Shown: positions 34,210 through 43,649 of the stretch, piece by piece | Layout of the letters: every line of letters begins with the position of its first letter | How positions within the stretch are numbered: position 1 is the first letter of the stretch | Assembly (NCBI GenBank): GCA_021821465.1 | Contig: JAKACM010000004.1 | Location: forward strand, 1 to 64,000 | Direction of reading: 5' to 3' | DNA length: 64,000 nucleotides | Source of the DNA: Bacillota bacterium | Lineage (GTDB): Bacteria; Bacillota; Sulfobacillia; Sulfobacillales; Sulfobacillaceae | Notes under the pieces: model-generated | The model's database searches: none | The model's input: the letters and a program-made list of their open reading frames with translations, nothing else | What the model was told of the DNA's origin: nothing | Position numbers and translations under genes: made by a program

Positions 34210-34941
34210 ATGTCCGAACAGCCAAAATATCGACGTATAGTCCTTAAACTGTCCGGTGAAGCTCTTGCGGGATCGGCGGGGTATGGGATTGATCCAACCG
34301 TTGTGGACAGTATTGCCCGCCAAATCAAGGACGTGTTAAGTTTAGGTGTACAGATTGCTGTTGTCGTAGGTGGAGGAAATATTTGGCGAGGTCAATCCGG
34401 GTCGTCCAAGGGAATGGACCGGGCCACGGCTGATTACATGGGTATGTTGGCCACCGTGATTAACGCTTTGGCATTAATGGATGCTTTAGAGAAGCATGGA
34501 GTGCCAGTCAGGGTTCAAACCGCCATTGAAATGAAGGAAGTAGCGGAGCCCTATATCCGCCGTCGGGCCATCACGCATCTCGAAAAGAACCGAGTCGTCA
34601 TTTTTGCCGCGGGAAACGGCAATCCGTATTTTTCTACCGATACGACAGCGGCACTGCGGGCAGCCGAGATTGAAGCGGATGTTATGTTGAAAGCAACCAA
34701 GGAAGCGGGGGTCTATGACGCCGATCCACGGACAAATCCCGAGGCCAAGAAATTGGATGAAATCGGTTATCTTGATGTCCTCAAGGATAATCTTCGGGTC
34801 ATGGATGCCACTGCCACATCTTTGTGTATGGACAATGATATCCCTATCGTTGTCTTTAATATGAATCAATATGGCAACATCCGAAAGGTTGTACTCGGTG
34901 AACCTATTGGCACCTTTGTAAGGAGCGATCGTCATGCCTAA
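34210..34941 (+). CDS. pyrH: UMP kinase
   Basis: A 243-residue UMP kinase of the amino-acid-kinase fold. Motifs: [14 protein letters not shown] at the start, [30 protein letters not shown] and [28 protein letters not shown] lies before ATG 34210 and can be masked by the hairpin described. Overlaps frr by eight bases. Confidence 0.96.
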   Translation: MSEQPKYRRIVLKLSGEALAGSAGYGIDPTVVDSIARQIKDVLSLGVQIAVVVGGGNIWRGQSGSSKGMDRATADYMGMLATVINALALMDALEKHGVPVRVQTAIEMKEVAEPYIRRRAITHLEKNRVVIFAAGNGNPYFSTDTTAALRAAEIEADVMLKATKEAGVYDADPRTNPEAKKLDEIGYLDVLKDNLRVMDATATSLCMDNDIPIVVFNMNQYGNIRKVVLGEPIGTFVRSDRHA

Positions 34942-35491
34942 GGATATCTTCAGTGATACGGAGAATAAAATGCAAAAGGCAGTTGAGGCTTTTGAACGCG
35001 ACTTGAACTCCATGAGAACGGGGCGTGCTCATCCCGGCTTGCTCGAGAAAGTTCCTGTTGATTATTATGGTGCTATCACCCCATTGCAGCATTTAGCATC
35101 GATTTCGGTTCCGGAAACAAGGTCTTTGCTCGTTCAACCTTTTGATCGCCAGGCCGTAGGCGCGGTTGAAAAGGCCATTATGAGAGCCGATTTAGGCGTA
35201 TCGGTGCGGGTAGACGGAACCTTATTGCACGTTAATGTGCCGATGCTAACAGAAGAGCGTCGAAAGGATCTCGTCAGGCAATTAAAAAAGCGATTGGAAG
35301 AGGAAAAAGTTGCTGTGCGCAACATCCGTCGCGAGTCGCTGGATCTCTTGAAGACCGAACAAAAAGAGCATAGCATTACGGAAGACGAGGAAAGACGGGG
35401 TCAGAACGATATTCAAAAGTTAACGGACCGTTACATTAAGGAACTTGAAGGCATAGCCGAAAGTCGAGAACGGGATCTTTTGACTCCTTGA
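34934..35491 (+). CDS. frr: Ribosome recycling factor
   Basis: A 185-residue RRF that, with EF-G, splits post-termination ribosomes. The tRNA-like protein is recognised by [28 protein letters not shown] in pieces and the C-terminal [13 protein letters not shown] helix. ATG 34934 overlaps the end of pyrH, GGAG-like AAGGAGC lying upstream in the pyrH end. Confidence 0.96.
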   Translation: MPKDIFSDTENKMQKAVEAFERDLNSMRTGRAHPGLLEKVPVDYYGAITPLQHLASISVPETRSLLVQPFDRQAVGAVEKAIMRADLGVSVRVDGTLLHVNVPMLTEERRKDLVRQLKKRLEEEKVAVRNIRRESLDLLKTEQKEHSITEDEERRGQNDIQKLTDRYIKELEGIAESRERDLLTP

Positions 35492-35525
35492 TTGGTTTTA
35501 CCATGTCGTGCTCTTGGGAGGCCTG

Positions 35526-36284
35526 ATGGACACAGATGCTCGACAACCTCTTGTTGTGGATACCGGGAATCCGGAAAAGTTTGAAAAGATTCCCAGGCAT
35601 ATTGCCATTATCATGGATGGCAACGGCCGATGGGCTCAAAAGCGAGGTCTCGATCGGGCCGAGGGACACCGTGCCGGCGTACAGGCTTTGAAGCCAATCG
35701 TTAAAGAATCCGCGAAATTGGGCGTTCAAGTCTTGACGGTATATGCCTTTTCCACAGAGAATTGGTCAAGACCTCAAATTGAAGTCAATGCGCTATGGGA
35801 TTTGTTGGTGGAATATTTGCGCATCGAAACTCCCGAACTCAAAAGTGAAGGCGTGCGCATTCAAACTATCGGCAATGTAGATGCCTTGCCCTCGCGGGCC
35901 CAAAAGGCGATCGATGGGGCGAAAGAGGATACCAGGGAGCAAACGCGCATGGTGTTGAATCTTGCGTTAAATTATGGCGGACGAGACGAACTTGTGCGCG
36001 CAGTCAACCGTTGGCTTGACGAATGCCGCCCGGTTTCGCGGGCAAGATATGTCACGGCCAGCGCGATCGCCGAACATTTAGACACTGCCGGGTTGCCCGA
36101 TCCCGATCTGTTGATACGCTCGAGCGGGGAATTGCGCATTTCAAACTTTCTCTTATGGCAGCTTGCTTATGCAGAGATTTATGTGACGAATACACTATGG
36201 CCAGATTTCAACCCGATGGAGCTCCGCAAGGCAATTCGCGCCTACCAACAACGAGATCGGCGTTTTGGTGGCCTTCGGGAGTAA
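35526..36284 (+). CDS. uppS: Isoprenyl transferase (undecaprenyl diphosphate synthase)
   Basis: A 252-residue cis-prenyltransferase making the lipid carrier for cell-wall synthesis. The catalytic motif IAIIMDGNGRWAQKRG, the TVYAFSTENWSRP segment and the C-terminal DLLIRSSGELRISNFLLWQL are diagnostic. ATG 35526 follows TTGGGAGGCC; the longer frame from 35508 includes this site and is not coding. Confidence 0.95.
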   Translation: MDTDARQPLVVDTGNPEKFEKIPRHIAIIMDGNGRWAQKRGLDRAEGHRAGVQALKPIVKESAKLGVQVLTVYAFSTENWSRPQIEVNALWDLLVEYLRIETPELKSEGVRIQTIGNVDALPSRAQKAIDGAKEDTREQTRMVLNLALNYGGRDELVRAVNRWLDECRPVSRARYVTASAIAEHLDTAGLPDPDLLIRSSGELRISNFLLWQLAYAEIYVTNTLWPDFNPMELRKAIRAYQQRDRRFGGLRE

Positions 36285-36296
36285 GGAGTAACGGGT

Positions 36297-37079
36297 GTGC
36301 TGGGACTTCGAATACTGACCGCAACATTTGGTATTCCCGTCATCATTCTCCTAGTCTATCTGGGAGGATGGTTCTTGGTGGTGGGCGTTGCAGTTTTAAC
36401 GGCGGTCGGAGTTGTTGAAATTCAGCGAATGTTTCAGTCTCGTGGTATCGTGTTTTATCCATGGCTGGCTATCGCATGGATTTGGGCCATTTTACTGGCC
36501 GTAGGATTAGGCAAACCTCTTATGCCTATTGTGGTGATAGGGGTGGCCCTAGTGGCGATTGTGGCATTTCTCAGTTCACCCCAGGAGAGTTTCCAAGGCG
36601 CGGTCACCACAACTTGGGTCGCGCTCTATGTGGGGTTGTTTTTTACGTTTTTACCTCTGATTCGCCTCATGGATCATGGTCAATCACTCGCATACTCATT
36701 TTTTGCAGTCATCTGGACAACAGATACCATGGCCTTTTTCGTGGGGCGCCGTTTTGGCAAACATCAGCTGATGCCACGGGTCAGCCCTGGCAAAACGTGG
36801 GAAGGAATGATCGGGGGAACCGTTAGCGGAACTTTGGTTGCTGCAGGCGCGTTTTATTTGATTCATGCTAAGGTGTCCGATGGCATTGTCTTTGGGTTAG
36901 TTATCAGTATTGTAGGGCAAATCGGTGATCTGTTGGAATCAGCCATCAAGCGGTATAGCGGAGTCAAGGATTCAGGTGGTCTACTTCCGGGCCATGGAGG
37001 AGTTTTGGACCGCTTCGATTCCTCTCTTTTGACCTTGCCTATTGCCTATTATTTGTTGCGAGTCTTGGGCATACATTAG
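36297..37079 (+). CDS. cdsA: Phosphatidate cytidylyltransferase
   Basis: A 260-residue polytopic enzyme forming CDP-diacylglycerol. About seven hydrophobic segments, and the C-terminal signature SAIKRYSGVKDSGGLLPGHG followed by GVLDRFDS. GTG 36297 follows AAGGAG. Twelve bases separate it from uppS. Confidence 0.95.
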   Translation: MLGLRILTATFGIPVIILLVYLGGWFLVVGVAVLTAVGVVEIQRMFQSRGIVFYPWLAIAWIWAILLAVGLGKPLMPIVVIGVALVAIVAFLSSPQESFQGAVTTTWVALYVGLFFTFLPLIRLMDHGQSLAYSFFAVIWTTDTMAFFVGRRFGKHQLMPRVSPGKTWEGMIGGTVSGTLVAAGAFYLIHAKVSDGIVFGLVISIVGQIGDLLESAIKRYSGVKDSGGLLPGHGGVLDRFDSSLLTLPIAYYLLRVLGIH

Positions 37080-37097
37080 CTGCATGGAGGCACGCTA

Positions 37098-38138
37098 ATG
37101 TTAAGATATCTCAGGCGCGTTATCATTTGGGTTCTTATCTGTTTTTTGGTTTATGCGTTTTGGAGGTGGTATAGCGGGCTTTTGATGCCATTTGTCTTGG
37201 CCTTATTGTTCGCGTTGTGGCTTGATCCCGTTGTTAGTAAGCTGGAGCAATGGGGATTATCTCGCGGTATCGCCGCCTTATTGGTTTTGGGTTCTTCCAT
37301 TGCGGCTCTCTTTGTGATGGTGGTTTTGTTAGCTTTGGTGTTGGTTACGGAATTAAGGCAATTGGCGAAACGCTTGCCGGCCATTGTGGGAACCTTTGAA
37401 CGCGCTTTACATTCCGTGATGGAGAAATTGGGACAATTTCGGCGCCATGTTGGATATAATCATGACCTTTTGCGGATGCCGACCGCTACGCTCTCTCATT
37501 TGGTCGAAGCCTTACTGCGAAGTCTCGTTAACTTTCTTTTGCACTTGCCGGATACCATGTTAATGTTGGTAGTCGCCGTGATGGCAGCTTTCTTTATTAT
37601 GCGGGACAAAGAACAAATAATTCGGCATTTGACTCATTGGATGCCGCCGGCCCTTGCTTCTTCACTTTTTTCCATAGAAACAGACATCAGTTCGGGAGCT
37701 TTAGGTTTTGTGAAGGCACAGATGATATTGGTGGGACTCACGGCTTTTGGAACCACCACCGGATTGGTCTTATTGAAATTTCATTATTCAGTGCTAATAG
37801 GTTTATTATCCGGCGTTTTAGATTTCATTCCGTATATGGGTCCGACAACCATTTTAGTTCCTTGGGCCACAATAGAGTTTTTGATGGGACATGGCATCAC
37901 CGCTTTAAAGATTCTCAGCATAATATTTGGCCTGGCGGCTATGCGGCAAATAGCTGAACCTCGGTTGGTTGGTCAAAAGATGGGCTTTCATCCGCTCGTT
38001 GCGATTTTTTCTTTATACTTAGGTGTGCGATTTTTTGGCCCCGTCGGTTTTGTTGTCGGACCCATTTCCGCCGTGATCATTCGAACTCTCGCGGAGGTGT
38101 TGGGCCCCACTCCTCCCCTTGATAGCGGATCTTTATGA
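37098..38138 (+). CDS. AI-2E/YtvI-family membrane protein
   Basis: A 346-residue polytopic membrane protein of the AI-2E transporter family (UPF0118), about seven to eight hydrophobic segments. Family marks are LDPVVSKLEQWGLSRGIAAL near the N-terminus and DFIPYMGPTTILVP and ARFFGPVG-like VRFFGPVGFVVGP toward the C-terminus. Length fits YtvI, a sporulation membrane protein in Bacillus. It sits between cdsA and dxr, where most Firmicutes have no gene. RBS GGAGGCACGCTA precedes ATG 37098. Transported substrate unknown. Confidence 0.83.
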   Translation: MLRYLRRVIIWVLICFLVYAFWRWYSGLLMPFVLALLFALWLDPVVSKLEQWGLSRGIAALLVLGSSIAALFVMVVLLALVLVTELRQLAKRLPAIVGTFERALHSVMEKLGQFRRHVGYNHDLLRMPTATLSHLVEALLRSLVNFLLHLPDTMLMLVVAVMAAFFIMRDKEQIIRHLTHWMPPALASSLFSIETDISSGALGFVKAQMILVGLTAFGTTTGLVLLKFHYSVLIGLLSGVLDFIPYMGPTTILVPWATIEFLMGHGITALKILSIIFGLAAMRQIAEPRLVGQKMGFHPLVAIFSLYLGVRFFGPVGFVVGPISAVIIRTLAEVLGPTPPLDSGSL

Positions 38139-38171
38139 TTAAGAGGTAAAATGCCATAGGAGATGAACGCA

Positions 38172-39323
38172 TTGACACAGATCATCGTTTTAGGAGCTAC
38201 CGGATCGGTTGGAGAAACGGCATTTAAGGTGCTCCGTCATGATACCGAACGTATTGCCGTCGACGGTCTTGTAGCTCATCATAACTTCGATCGGCTATGG
38301 GAGATGGGGACAACCCTTCATGCCCGCTGGATTGGATTAACTGACCCCGAGGCAGGAAAACATCTTGAGAGGACAGAGTCGGGAACTCCTCGGGTTGTGG
38401 TGGGAATGGACGCGATTTTGGACGAAATTGCCCAATCGCCGGCACAAAAAGTGCTGGGAGCGATGACAGGTTTTGCGGGTCTTCTCCCAACTTTGACGGC
38501 TCTTAGTCACGGCAAGGATATTTTATTGGCCAACAAAGAGACTTTGGTAGCGGCAGGAGACTTGGTCCGCAAAATGGCTTCAGACAGCGGCAGTCGAATT
38601 ATTCCGGTCGACAGCGAGCATTCGGCAATTTTCCAATGTATGGCCATGAACCAACCCATTAGCCGGATTCTTTTGACTTGTTCGGGGGGGCCCTTTCGCG
38701 GACGGCAAAGGCAGGACTTGGCCTTTGTTACGGTGGAAGACGCTCTAAAGCATCCCAATTGGAACATGGGAGCAAAAATTACTATTGACACCGCGACTTT
38801 GGTGAACAAGGGTCTGGAAGTTATCGAGGCGCATTATCTGTTTGATGTGCCCTATGACCAAATCGAGGTCATTATTCATCCTCAGAGTATTGTGCACTCC
38901 CTCGTCGAATTTGTTGACGGCGCGACGATGGCGCAATTGGGGTGGCCGGATATGGCAATTCCTGTGCAAGTCGCTTTAAGCTGGCCGGAGCGATGGCCTT
39001 TTCCTCAACAGCCTTTGGATTTAACGAAGCAATTTCTAACATTCGAACCTCCCGACACAAAAACCTTTGAGGGTCTGGGTATTGCCAGGGAAGCCGGGGT
39101 AAAAGGCGGACTTTATCCCGCGGTTCTCAATGCAGCCAATGAGGAGGCGGTGTCATTATTCTTGTCCCGTCACATCGGATTCTTATCCATCACCCATATC
39201 ATTCAAGACGTGTTGGATGAATTTAAAGACAACCGGATACCGACGACACCGGAAGAGATTATGGACACTGATCACTGGGCAAGAAATCGTGCTTGGGCAC
39301 TCAGTCATCATTACCAGTCGTAA
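38172..39323 (+). CDS. dxr: 1-deoxy-D-xylulose 5-phosphate reductoisomerase
   Basis: A 383-residue enzyme of the methylerythritol (MEP) isoprenoid pathway. NADPH motif IIVLGATGSVGETAF, the ANKETLVAAGDLV segment, and the metal site IIPVDSEHSAIFQCM are clear, with HPNWNMGAKITIDTATLVNKGLEVIEAH in pieces. I prefer TTG 38172 over ATG 38163 because AGGAG (38156-38160) lies nine bases before the TTG but abuts the ATG too closely. Confidence 0.93.
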   Translation: MTQIIVLGATGSVGETAFKVLRHDTERIAVDGLVAHHNFDRLWEMGTTLHARWIGLTDPEAGKHLERTESGTPRVVVGMDAILDEIAQSPAQKVLGAMTGFAGLLPTLTALSHGKDILLANKETLVAAGDLVRKMASDSGSRIIPVDSEHSAIFQCMAMNQPISRILLTCSGGPFRGRQRQDLAFVTVEDALKHPNWNMGAKITIDTATLVNKGLEVIEAHYLFDVPYDQIEVIIHPQSIVHSLVEFVDGATMAQLGWPDMAIPVQVALSWPERWPFPQQPLDLTKQFLTFEPPDTKTFEGLGIAREAGVKGGLYPAVLNAANEEAVSLFLSRHIGFLSITHIIQDVLDEFKDNRIPTTPEEIMDTDHWARNRAWALSHHYQS

Positions 39324-39353
39324 CGAGCTAGCCGGCCTGAAGGGAGGATATCG

Positions 39354-40376
39354 GTGACCACAGTTATTGCGGTGATTGTCGTCTTTGGCGTACTTGTTGC
39401 TGTCCATGAGTTGGGTCACTTTCTGGTGGCAAAGTCCTTTGGAATGCGGGTCAATGAATATTCTTTGGGATTTGGTCCGTCGCTGTTCAAAAGAAAATGG
39501 GGCGAAACGGACTATGCCGTGCGAATTGTCCCTCTGGGCGGCTATGTTCGGCTGGCGGGGATGGAGGGCGAAAAGACGGATGACCCTCGGGAATTCCCCA
39601 ATCGACCTTTATGGCAGCGGTTTTTGGTGGTACTGGCAGGGCCGATAATGAATTTGGTGCTGGCAGCTGTTCTCTACGCCGTGAGTTTCGGTCCTGTGGG
39701 AATTCCTACGGCAACCACTACGGTGCAGCAGGCATTGCCCCATTATCCTGCCTATGAGGCAGGCATTCGCCCCGGGGACAAGATTGTCAAGATTGATCAC
39801 ACGCGCATAACGAATTGGCAGGGACTGGCCACGGCCATTATCTCCCATGAGAAGCAACGCATTCAGGTCTCGGTCGTCCGAAATGGGCACTTTCACACCA
39901 TGACGATGAGAACGCGCTACGACAAAACCTTGAAAAGATATGTCGTAGGCATTAAGCCCACAACAGTGACTATTCATGTCAATCCTTTACAGGCGGTGAA
40001 AGACGGCGCGATTCAAACCGTGCAGTTGACGGGTTCATGGTTTACGGCCTTATTCCGACTTCTTGAAGGCCGGGGACCCTTTGATTTAACCGGGCCTGTA
40101 GGTATTGCAGAACTTGTGAGCAGTGCGGCTCAGGCTGGATTGGTGAACTTATTGTTGCTGTCTGCAGCATTATCTGCCAATCTGGGATTGTTTAATATCC
40201 TGCCGATTCCGGTTCTCGACGGCAGCCGCTTAATGTTCTTGATTATCGAAGGGGTCCGCCGTCGGGCTATGGATCCCGACCGGGAAAATATGATTCATTT
40301 CGTGGGATTCGTGATTTTGATGGCACTGGTTCTGGTGGTGACGTTCCATGATGTCGCGCATTTATTCCATGCGTGA
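39354..40376 (+). CDS. rseP: Site-2 intramembrane metalloprotease RseP/RasP
   Basis: A 340-residue membrane zinc protease that cleaves anti-sigma factors and other membrane substrates. The zinc motif VHELGHFLVAK is in the first helix and the LNILPIPVLDG-like NILPIPVLDGSRLMF near the C-terminus supplies the third ligand. A PDZ domain (about residues 125-190, YEAGIRPGDKIVKI) lies between. GTG 39354 follows GGGAGG. Confidence 0.94.
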   Translation: MTTVIAVIVVFGVLVAVHELGHFLVAKSFGMRVNEYSLGFGPSLFKRKWGETDYAVRIVPLGGYVRLAGMEGEKTDDPREFPNRPLWQRFLVVLAGPIMNLVLAAVLYAVSFGPVGIPTATTTVQQALPHYPAYEAGIRPGDKIVKIDHTRITNWQGLATAIISHEKQRIQVSVVRNGHFHTMTMRTRYDKTLKRYVVGIKPTTVTIHVNPLQAVKDGAIQTVQLTGSWFTALFRLLEGRGPFDLTGPVGIAELVSSAAQAGLVNLLLLSAALSANLGLFNILPIPVLDGSRLMFLIIEGVRRRAMDPDRENMIHFVGFVILMALVLVVTFHDVAHLFHA

Positions 40377-40455
40377 AGACCAGAGCGTCATGTTAAGATA
40401 AATTCAGTGGTCAACGTTCAATAAAGGAGGTGCGTCCGGCGTAGCCCGGGGCCGT

Positions 40456-41547
40456 ATGAGCAAAAGTGTTCGCGTCAGAGATTTAATAATTGGGGGCGGG
40501 GCTCCCGTTGTTGTGCAAGGCATGACAAAAACCGACACCAGGAATGTGAAGGCAACGCTCGACGAAATTGATCGTTACGCTGATGTGGGTTGCGAAATGG
40601 TGCGAGTGGCGGTACCCGACCGGGAGGCAGCCGAGGCCGTGGCAGAAATCGTGCGGCATTCCCCTATGCCTGTGGTCGCGGATATTCACTTTGACTATCG
40701 TCTGGCCCTGGAAGTGATTCGCGCCGGTGTCGACAAATTACGGTTGAATCCCGGCAATATTGGTGCCCGTGACCGGGTGGAAGAAGTGGTCAAGGCAGCC
40801 AAGGAGCGGGAGATCCCCATCCGCATCGGAGTCAACTCGGGGTCCATTGAAAAACAGCTGCTTCACGATTATGGCCGTCATGCCGAAACCTTGGTGAAGT
40901 CAGCGGCGAGTCACATTCAGATACTTAATGACCTCGACTATGACAATATTGTGGTGTCCCTTAAAGCGTCGGATGTTCCGACGACTGTGGCCGCCTACCG
41001 TCTCATGGCTGAAACGTATGATTATCCCTTGCACCTTGGGGTCACGGAAGCCGGTACATTGTTCCAAGGCACCATAAAATCCGCCATTGGCATCGGCACA
41101 CTGCTCTCGGAAGGCATCGGCGATACGATTCGCGTGTCTTTGACTGCACCCGGTGAAGAGGAAATACGGGTAGCGTGGGAAATCCTCAAAAGTCTTAAGC
41201 TACGTAGCCGTGGAGCAAATCTTGTAGCCTGCCCGACTTGCGGACGGTTGCAATTTGACATGTGGCCCGTAACCGACGAATTGGAAAAACGACTGGCCGG
41301 TATTGCCGAACCGATTACCGTGGCGGTAATGGGGTGTGCCGTTAACGGCCCCGGTGAATCCCGAGAAGCAGATGTGGGATTGGCCGGCGGGAAAAACATG
41401 GGTTTGATTTTTCGACATGGAGAGATCGTTCGCCGCGTTAATCAAGAGGACATGGTTGAGGAGTTATGGAAAGAAATCTTGGATGCTGCCGAGGAGGTCC
41501 GTACGGGTGGAAAAAAGTCTCAAGGAAATCACGCCGAAATCCGGTGA
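40456..41547 (+). CDS. ispG: 4-hydroxy-3-methylbut-2-enyl diphosphate synthase
   Basis: A 363-residue 4Fe-4S enzyme, the penultimate step of the MEP pathway. Visible: VVVQGMTKTDTRN, the TIM-barrel piece VDKLRLNPGNIG, and cluster-binding cysteines in CPTCGRLQFD and GCAVNGPGE. The AAGGAGG at 40424-40430 lies about 25 bases from ATG 40456, unusually far, and no closer in-frame start exists. The 3' end overlaps proS by 41 bases. Confidence 0.93.
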   Translation: MSKSVRVRDLIIGGGAPVVVQGMTKTDTRNVKATLDEIDRYADVGCEMVRVAVPDREAAEAVAEIVRHSPMPVVADIHFDYRLALEVIRAGVDKLRLNPGNIGARDRVEEVVKAAKEREIPIRIGVNSGSIEKQLLHDYGRHAETLVKSAASHIQILNDLDYDNIVVSLKASDVPTTVAAYRLMAETYDYPLHLGVTEAGTLFQGTIKSAIGIGTLLSEGIGDTIRVSLTAPGEEEIRVAWEILKSLKLRSRGANLVACPTCGRLQFDMWPVTDELEKRLAGIAEPITVAVMGCAVNGPGESREADVGLAGGKNMGLIFRHGEIVRRVNQEDMVEELWKEILDAAEEVRTGGKKSQGNHAEIR

Positions 41548-42937
41548 TTTCTCTCAATGGTATGTCGATGTGATCCGTAAGACAGACATGGTCGATTATG
41601 CTCCAATGAAGGGCTTCATGGTTATGAAGCCCTATAGTTACCGGATCTGGGAATTTATTCAGGAGGCGATGGATCGGCGGTTTAAAGAAACGGGTCACCA
41701 AAATGCCTATTTTCCCCTGCTCATTCCCGAACACCTGTTGGCTAAGGAGGCAGAACACATTGAGGGTTTTTCCGCCGAAGTGGCATGGGTCACTATGGGA
41801 GGCAACGAGGTGTTGCCCGAAAGATTGGCTGTGCGCCCCACATCCGAGACGATTATCGGTGCCATGTACTCTCAATGGATCCATTCTTACCGCGATCTTC
41901 CCCTTCTCATTAATCAATGGGCGAACGTGTTGCGCTGGGAAAAGGCTACACGGCCATTTTTGAGAACGACTGAATTTCTTTGGCAGGAAGGACATACAGT
42001 TCACCGTACGGCCGAGGAAGCTTTACGTGAAACAAGGCAGCAATTGGAAATTTATCGCGAAGTGCTCGAAGATTATTTAGCTATCCCGGTAATCCAGGGA
42101 GTGAAGAGTGCCGGTGAACGGTTCGCTGGGGCGGTGGAGACCTACACTCTAGAGGCCTTAATGGGAGACGGACGGGCCTTACAGGCAGCAACTTCTCATT
42201 TCTTAGGCCAACACTTTTCACAGGCCTTTGGTATTCAATTTCTTGATGAAGACGGGGTTCTGAAATATGGATGGACCACGTCCTGGGGGAGTTCCACCCG
42301 TATGATTGGGGCATTAATCATGGTCCACGGAGATGACAAAGGACTCCGTTTGCCTCCTAGGTTGGCTCCGATTCAAGTGGTTGTAGTGCCCATTGGTCGG
42401 GGGGAGGACCGCCAGAGAGTTTTAGAACACGCCCGTACTCTCACGGCCCAACTGGGCGAAAGCCTCCGCGTCAAACTGGATGATCGCGACGAATTTACCC
42501 CCGGTTATAAATATAACGATTGGGAAATGCGCGGAGTGCCATTGAGAATGGAGATTGGTCCCAAAGATCTGGCTCGAAATCAGATTACCCTGGTGCGCCG
42601 TGATACCGGGGACAAGACGAGCATTGCCGAAGATCAATTACGCGTCAGAATTCCGGAATTGTTGAAAGAAATTCAACAGGAGTTATTCCGGCAAGCTTAT
42701 GAATTTCAGAAAACGCACTCCTATTCCATTGATAATTACCAAGAAATGGATCATTATGGATATCGGGGATTTTTCCGTGGGGACTGGTGCGGAAGTGAGC
42801 AGTGTGCAACGCGCCTAAAATCCGAAACGGGTATCACTATCAGGTGTTTGCCTCTTGACGAATCTCCCGTAACAGGACAGTGCGTTGTTTGTGAAAAAAC
42901 AAGCCAATACCGTGCGTTATTCGCCCGGGCCTATTAA
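41507..42937 (+). CDS. proS: Prolyl-tRNA synthetase, archaeal/eukaryal-like (ProS type 3)
   Basis: A 476-residue class II synthetase charging tRNA-Pro. Class II motifs are seen in LAVRPTSETIIGAMYSQWI (motif 2 region TSET), the RTTEFLWQEGHTVH segment and the C-terminal GTSWGSSTRMIGA-like TSWGSSTRMIGALIM. It lacks the bacterial-type editing insertion and has a C-terminal zinc-binding tail with CATRLK...CLPLD and CVVC, typical of the type 3 enzyme. GTG 41507 follows GAGGAGG by about eight bases; the longer frame from 41417 runs inside ispG. Confidence 0.93.
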   Translation: MEKSLKEITPKSGDFSQWYVDVIRKTDMVDYAPMKGFMVMKPYSYRIWEFIQEAMDRRFKETGHQNAYFPLLIPEHLLAKEAEHIEGFSAEVAWVTMGGNEVLPERLAVRPTSETIIGAMYSQWIHSYRDLPLLINQWANVLRWEKATRPFLRTTEFLWQEGHTVHRTAEEALRETRQQLEIYREVLEDYLAIPVIQGVKSAGERFAGAVETYTLEALMGDGRALQAATSHFLGQHFSQAFGIQFLDEDGVLKYGWTTSWGSSTRMIGALIMVHGDDKGLRLPPRLAPIQVVVVPIGRGEDRQRVLEHARTLTAQLGESLRVKLDDRDEFTPGYKYNDWEMRGVPLRMEIGPKDLARNQITLVRRDTGDKTSIAEDQLRVRIPELLKEIQQELFRQAYEFQKTHSYSIDNYQEMDHYGYRGFFRGDWCGSEQCATRLKSETGITIRCLPLDESPVTGQCVVCEKTSQYRALFARAY

Positions 42938-42963
42938 GTTCAAGCGGATGAGGGTGTGGGTCC

Positions 42964-43605
42964 ATGTCCAGAGAGCGGGTTGCTGCGATTGTGCCGGCAT
43001 ATAACGAGGAGGCGAATATCGCATGTGTATTGCAGGTGTTGTGTGATGTTCCTGAAATCGCCCAGATTGTTGTCGTTAATGATGGGTCATTAGACCGAAC
43101 AGGGGAAGTCGCTGCAGAATTTCCCAAGGTTCTTGTTATTGATCAGACAGAAAATCAGGGAAAGGGTGCTGCCTTAAAGGCGGGGGCGGAATCTGCCGAT
43201 GCGGATATTTTGTTGTTTTTGGATGCGGATCTCATTGGCCTCACGGTTTCGCATGTGCAACAGCTTATCCAACCGGTTCTTGACGGAGAAACGGAAGCCA
43301 CGGTTGGAATATTTGATGGCGGACGGACAAGCACAGATTGGGCGCAGGCTTTGGCACCCTTTCTTTCCGGCCAGCGGGTACTCAGGCGCACCTTATTAAC
43401 CGGGGTTGATCATATTGATGCTTCACGTTACGGTGTGGAATTGCAATTGCATCGCCAGTTGAAACGAATGGGTAAAGTGCCGAGAGAAGTGATCTTGAAA
43501 GATGTCTCACAGGTAATGAAAGAAGAAAAACTGGGATTAGCCAAAGGATTTGCAGCACGAATGCGCATGTATTGGGAAATCATCAGAGAAATTCCGCGAA
43601 TCTAA
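42964..43605 (+). CDS. GT-A family 2 glycosyltransferase
   Basis: A 213-residue glycosyltransferase with AAIVPAYNEEANI, VVVNDGSLDRT, NQGKGAALKAG and the metal-binding DXD-like FLDADLIG. The small size and motif spacing resemble GpgS-like glucosyl-transferases. No membrane segment is obvious. It lies between proS and polC, an unusual place, and 44 bases before polC. Acceptor unknown. Confidence 0.88.
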   Translation: MSRERVAAIVPAYNEEANIACVLQVLCDVPEIAQIVVVNDGSLDRTGEVAAEFPKVLVIDQTENQGKGAALKAGAESADADILLFLDADLIGLTVSHVQQLIQPVLDGETEATVGIFDGGRTSTDWAQALAPFLSGQRVLRRTLLTGVDHIDASRYGVELQLHRQLKRMGKVPREVILKDVSQVMKEEKLGLAKGFAARMRMYWEIIREIPRI

Positions 43606-43649
43606 ATCCAAGCCGATTAAGATTAAGTAATAGGTTGCGAGGGAGAGGT

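Noticed and set aside
43572-43649. Longer N-terminus of PolC
   Set aside because: The extra 26 codons lie inside the preceding gene, and the ribosome-binding site is directly before ATG 43650.
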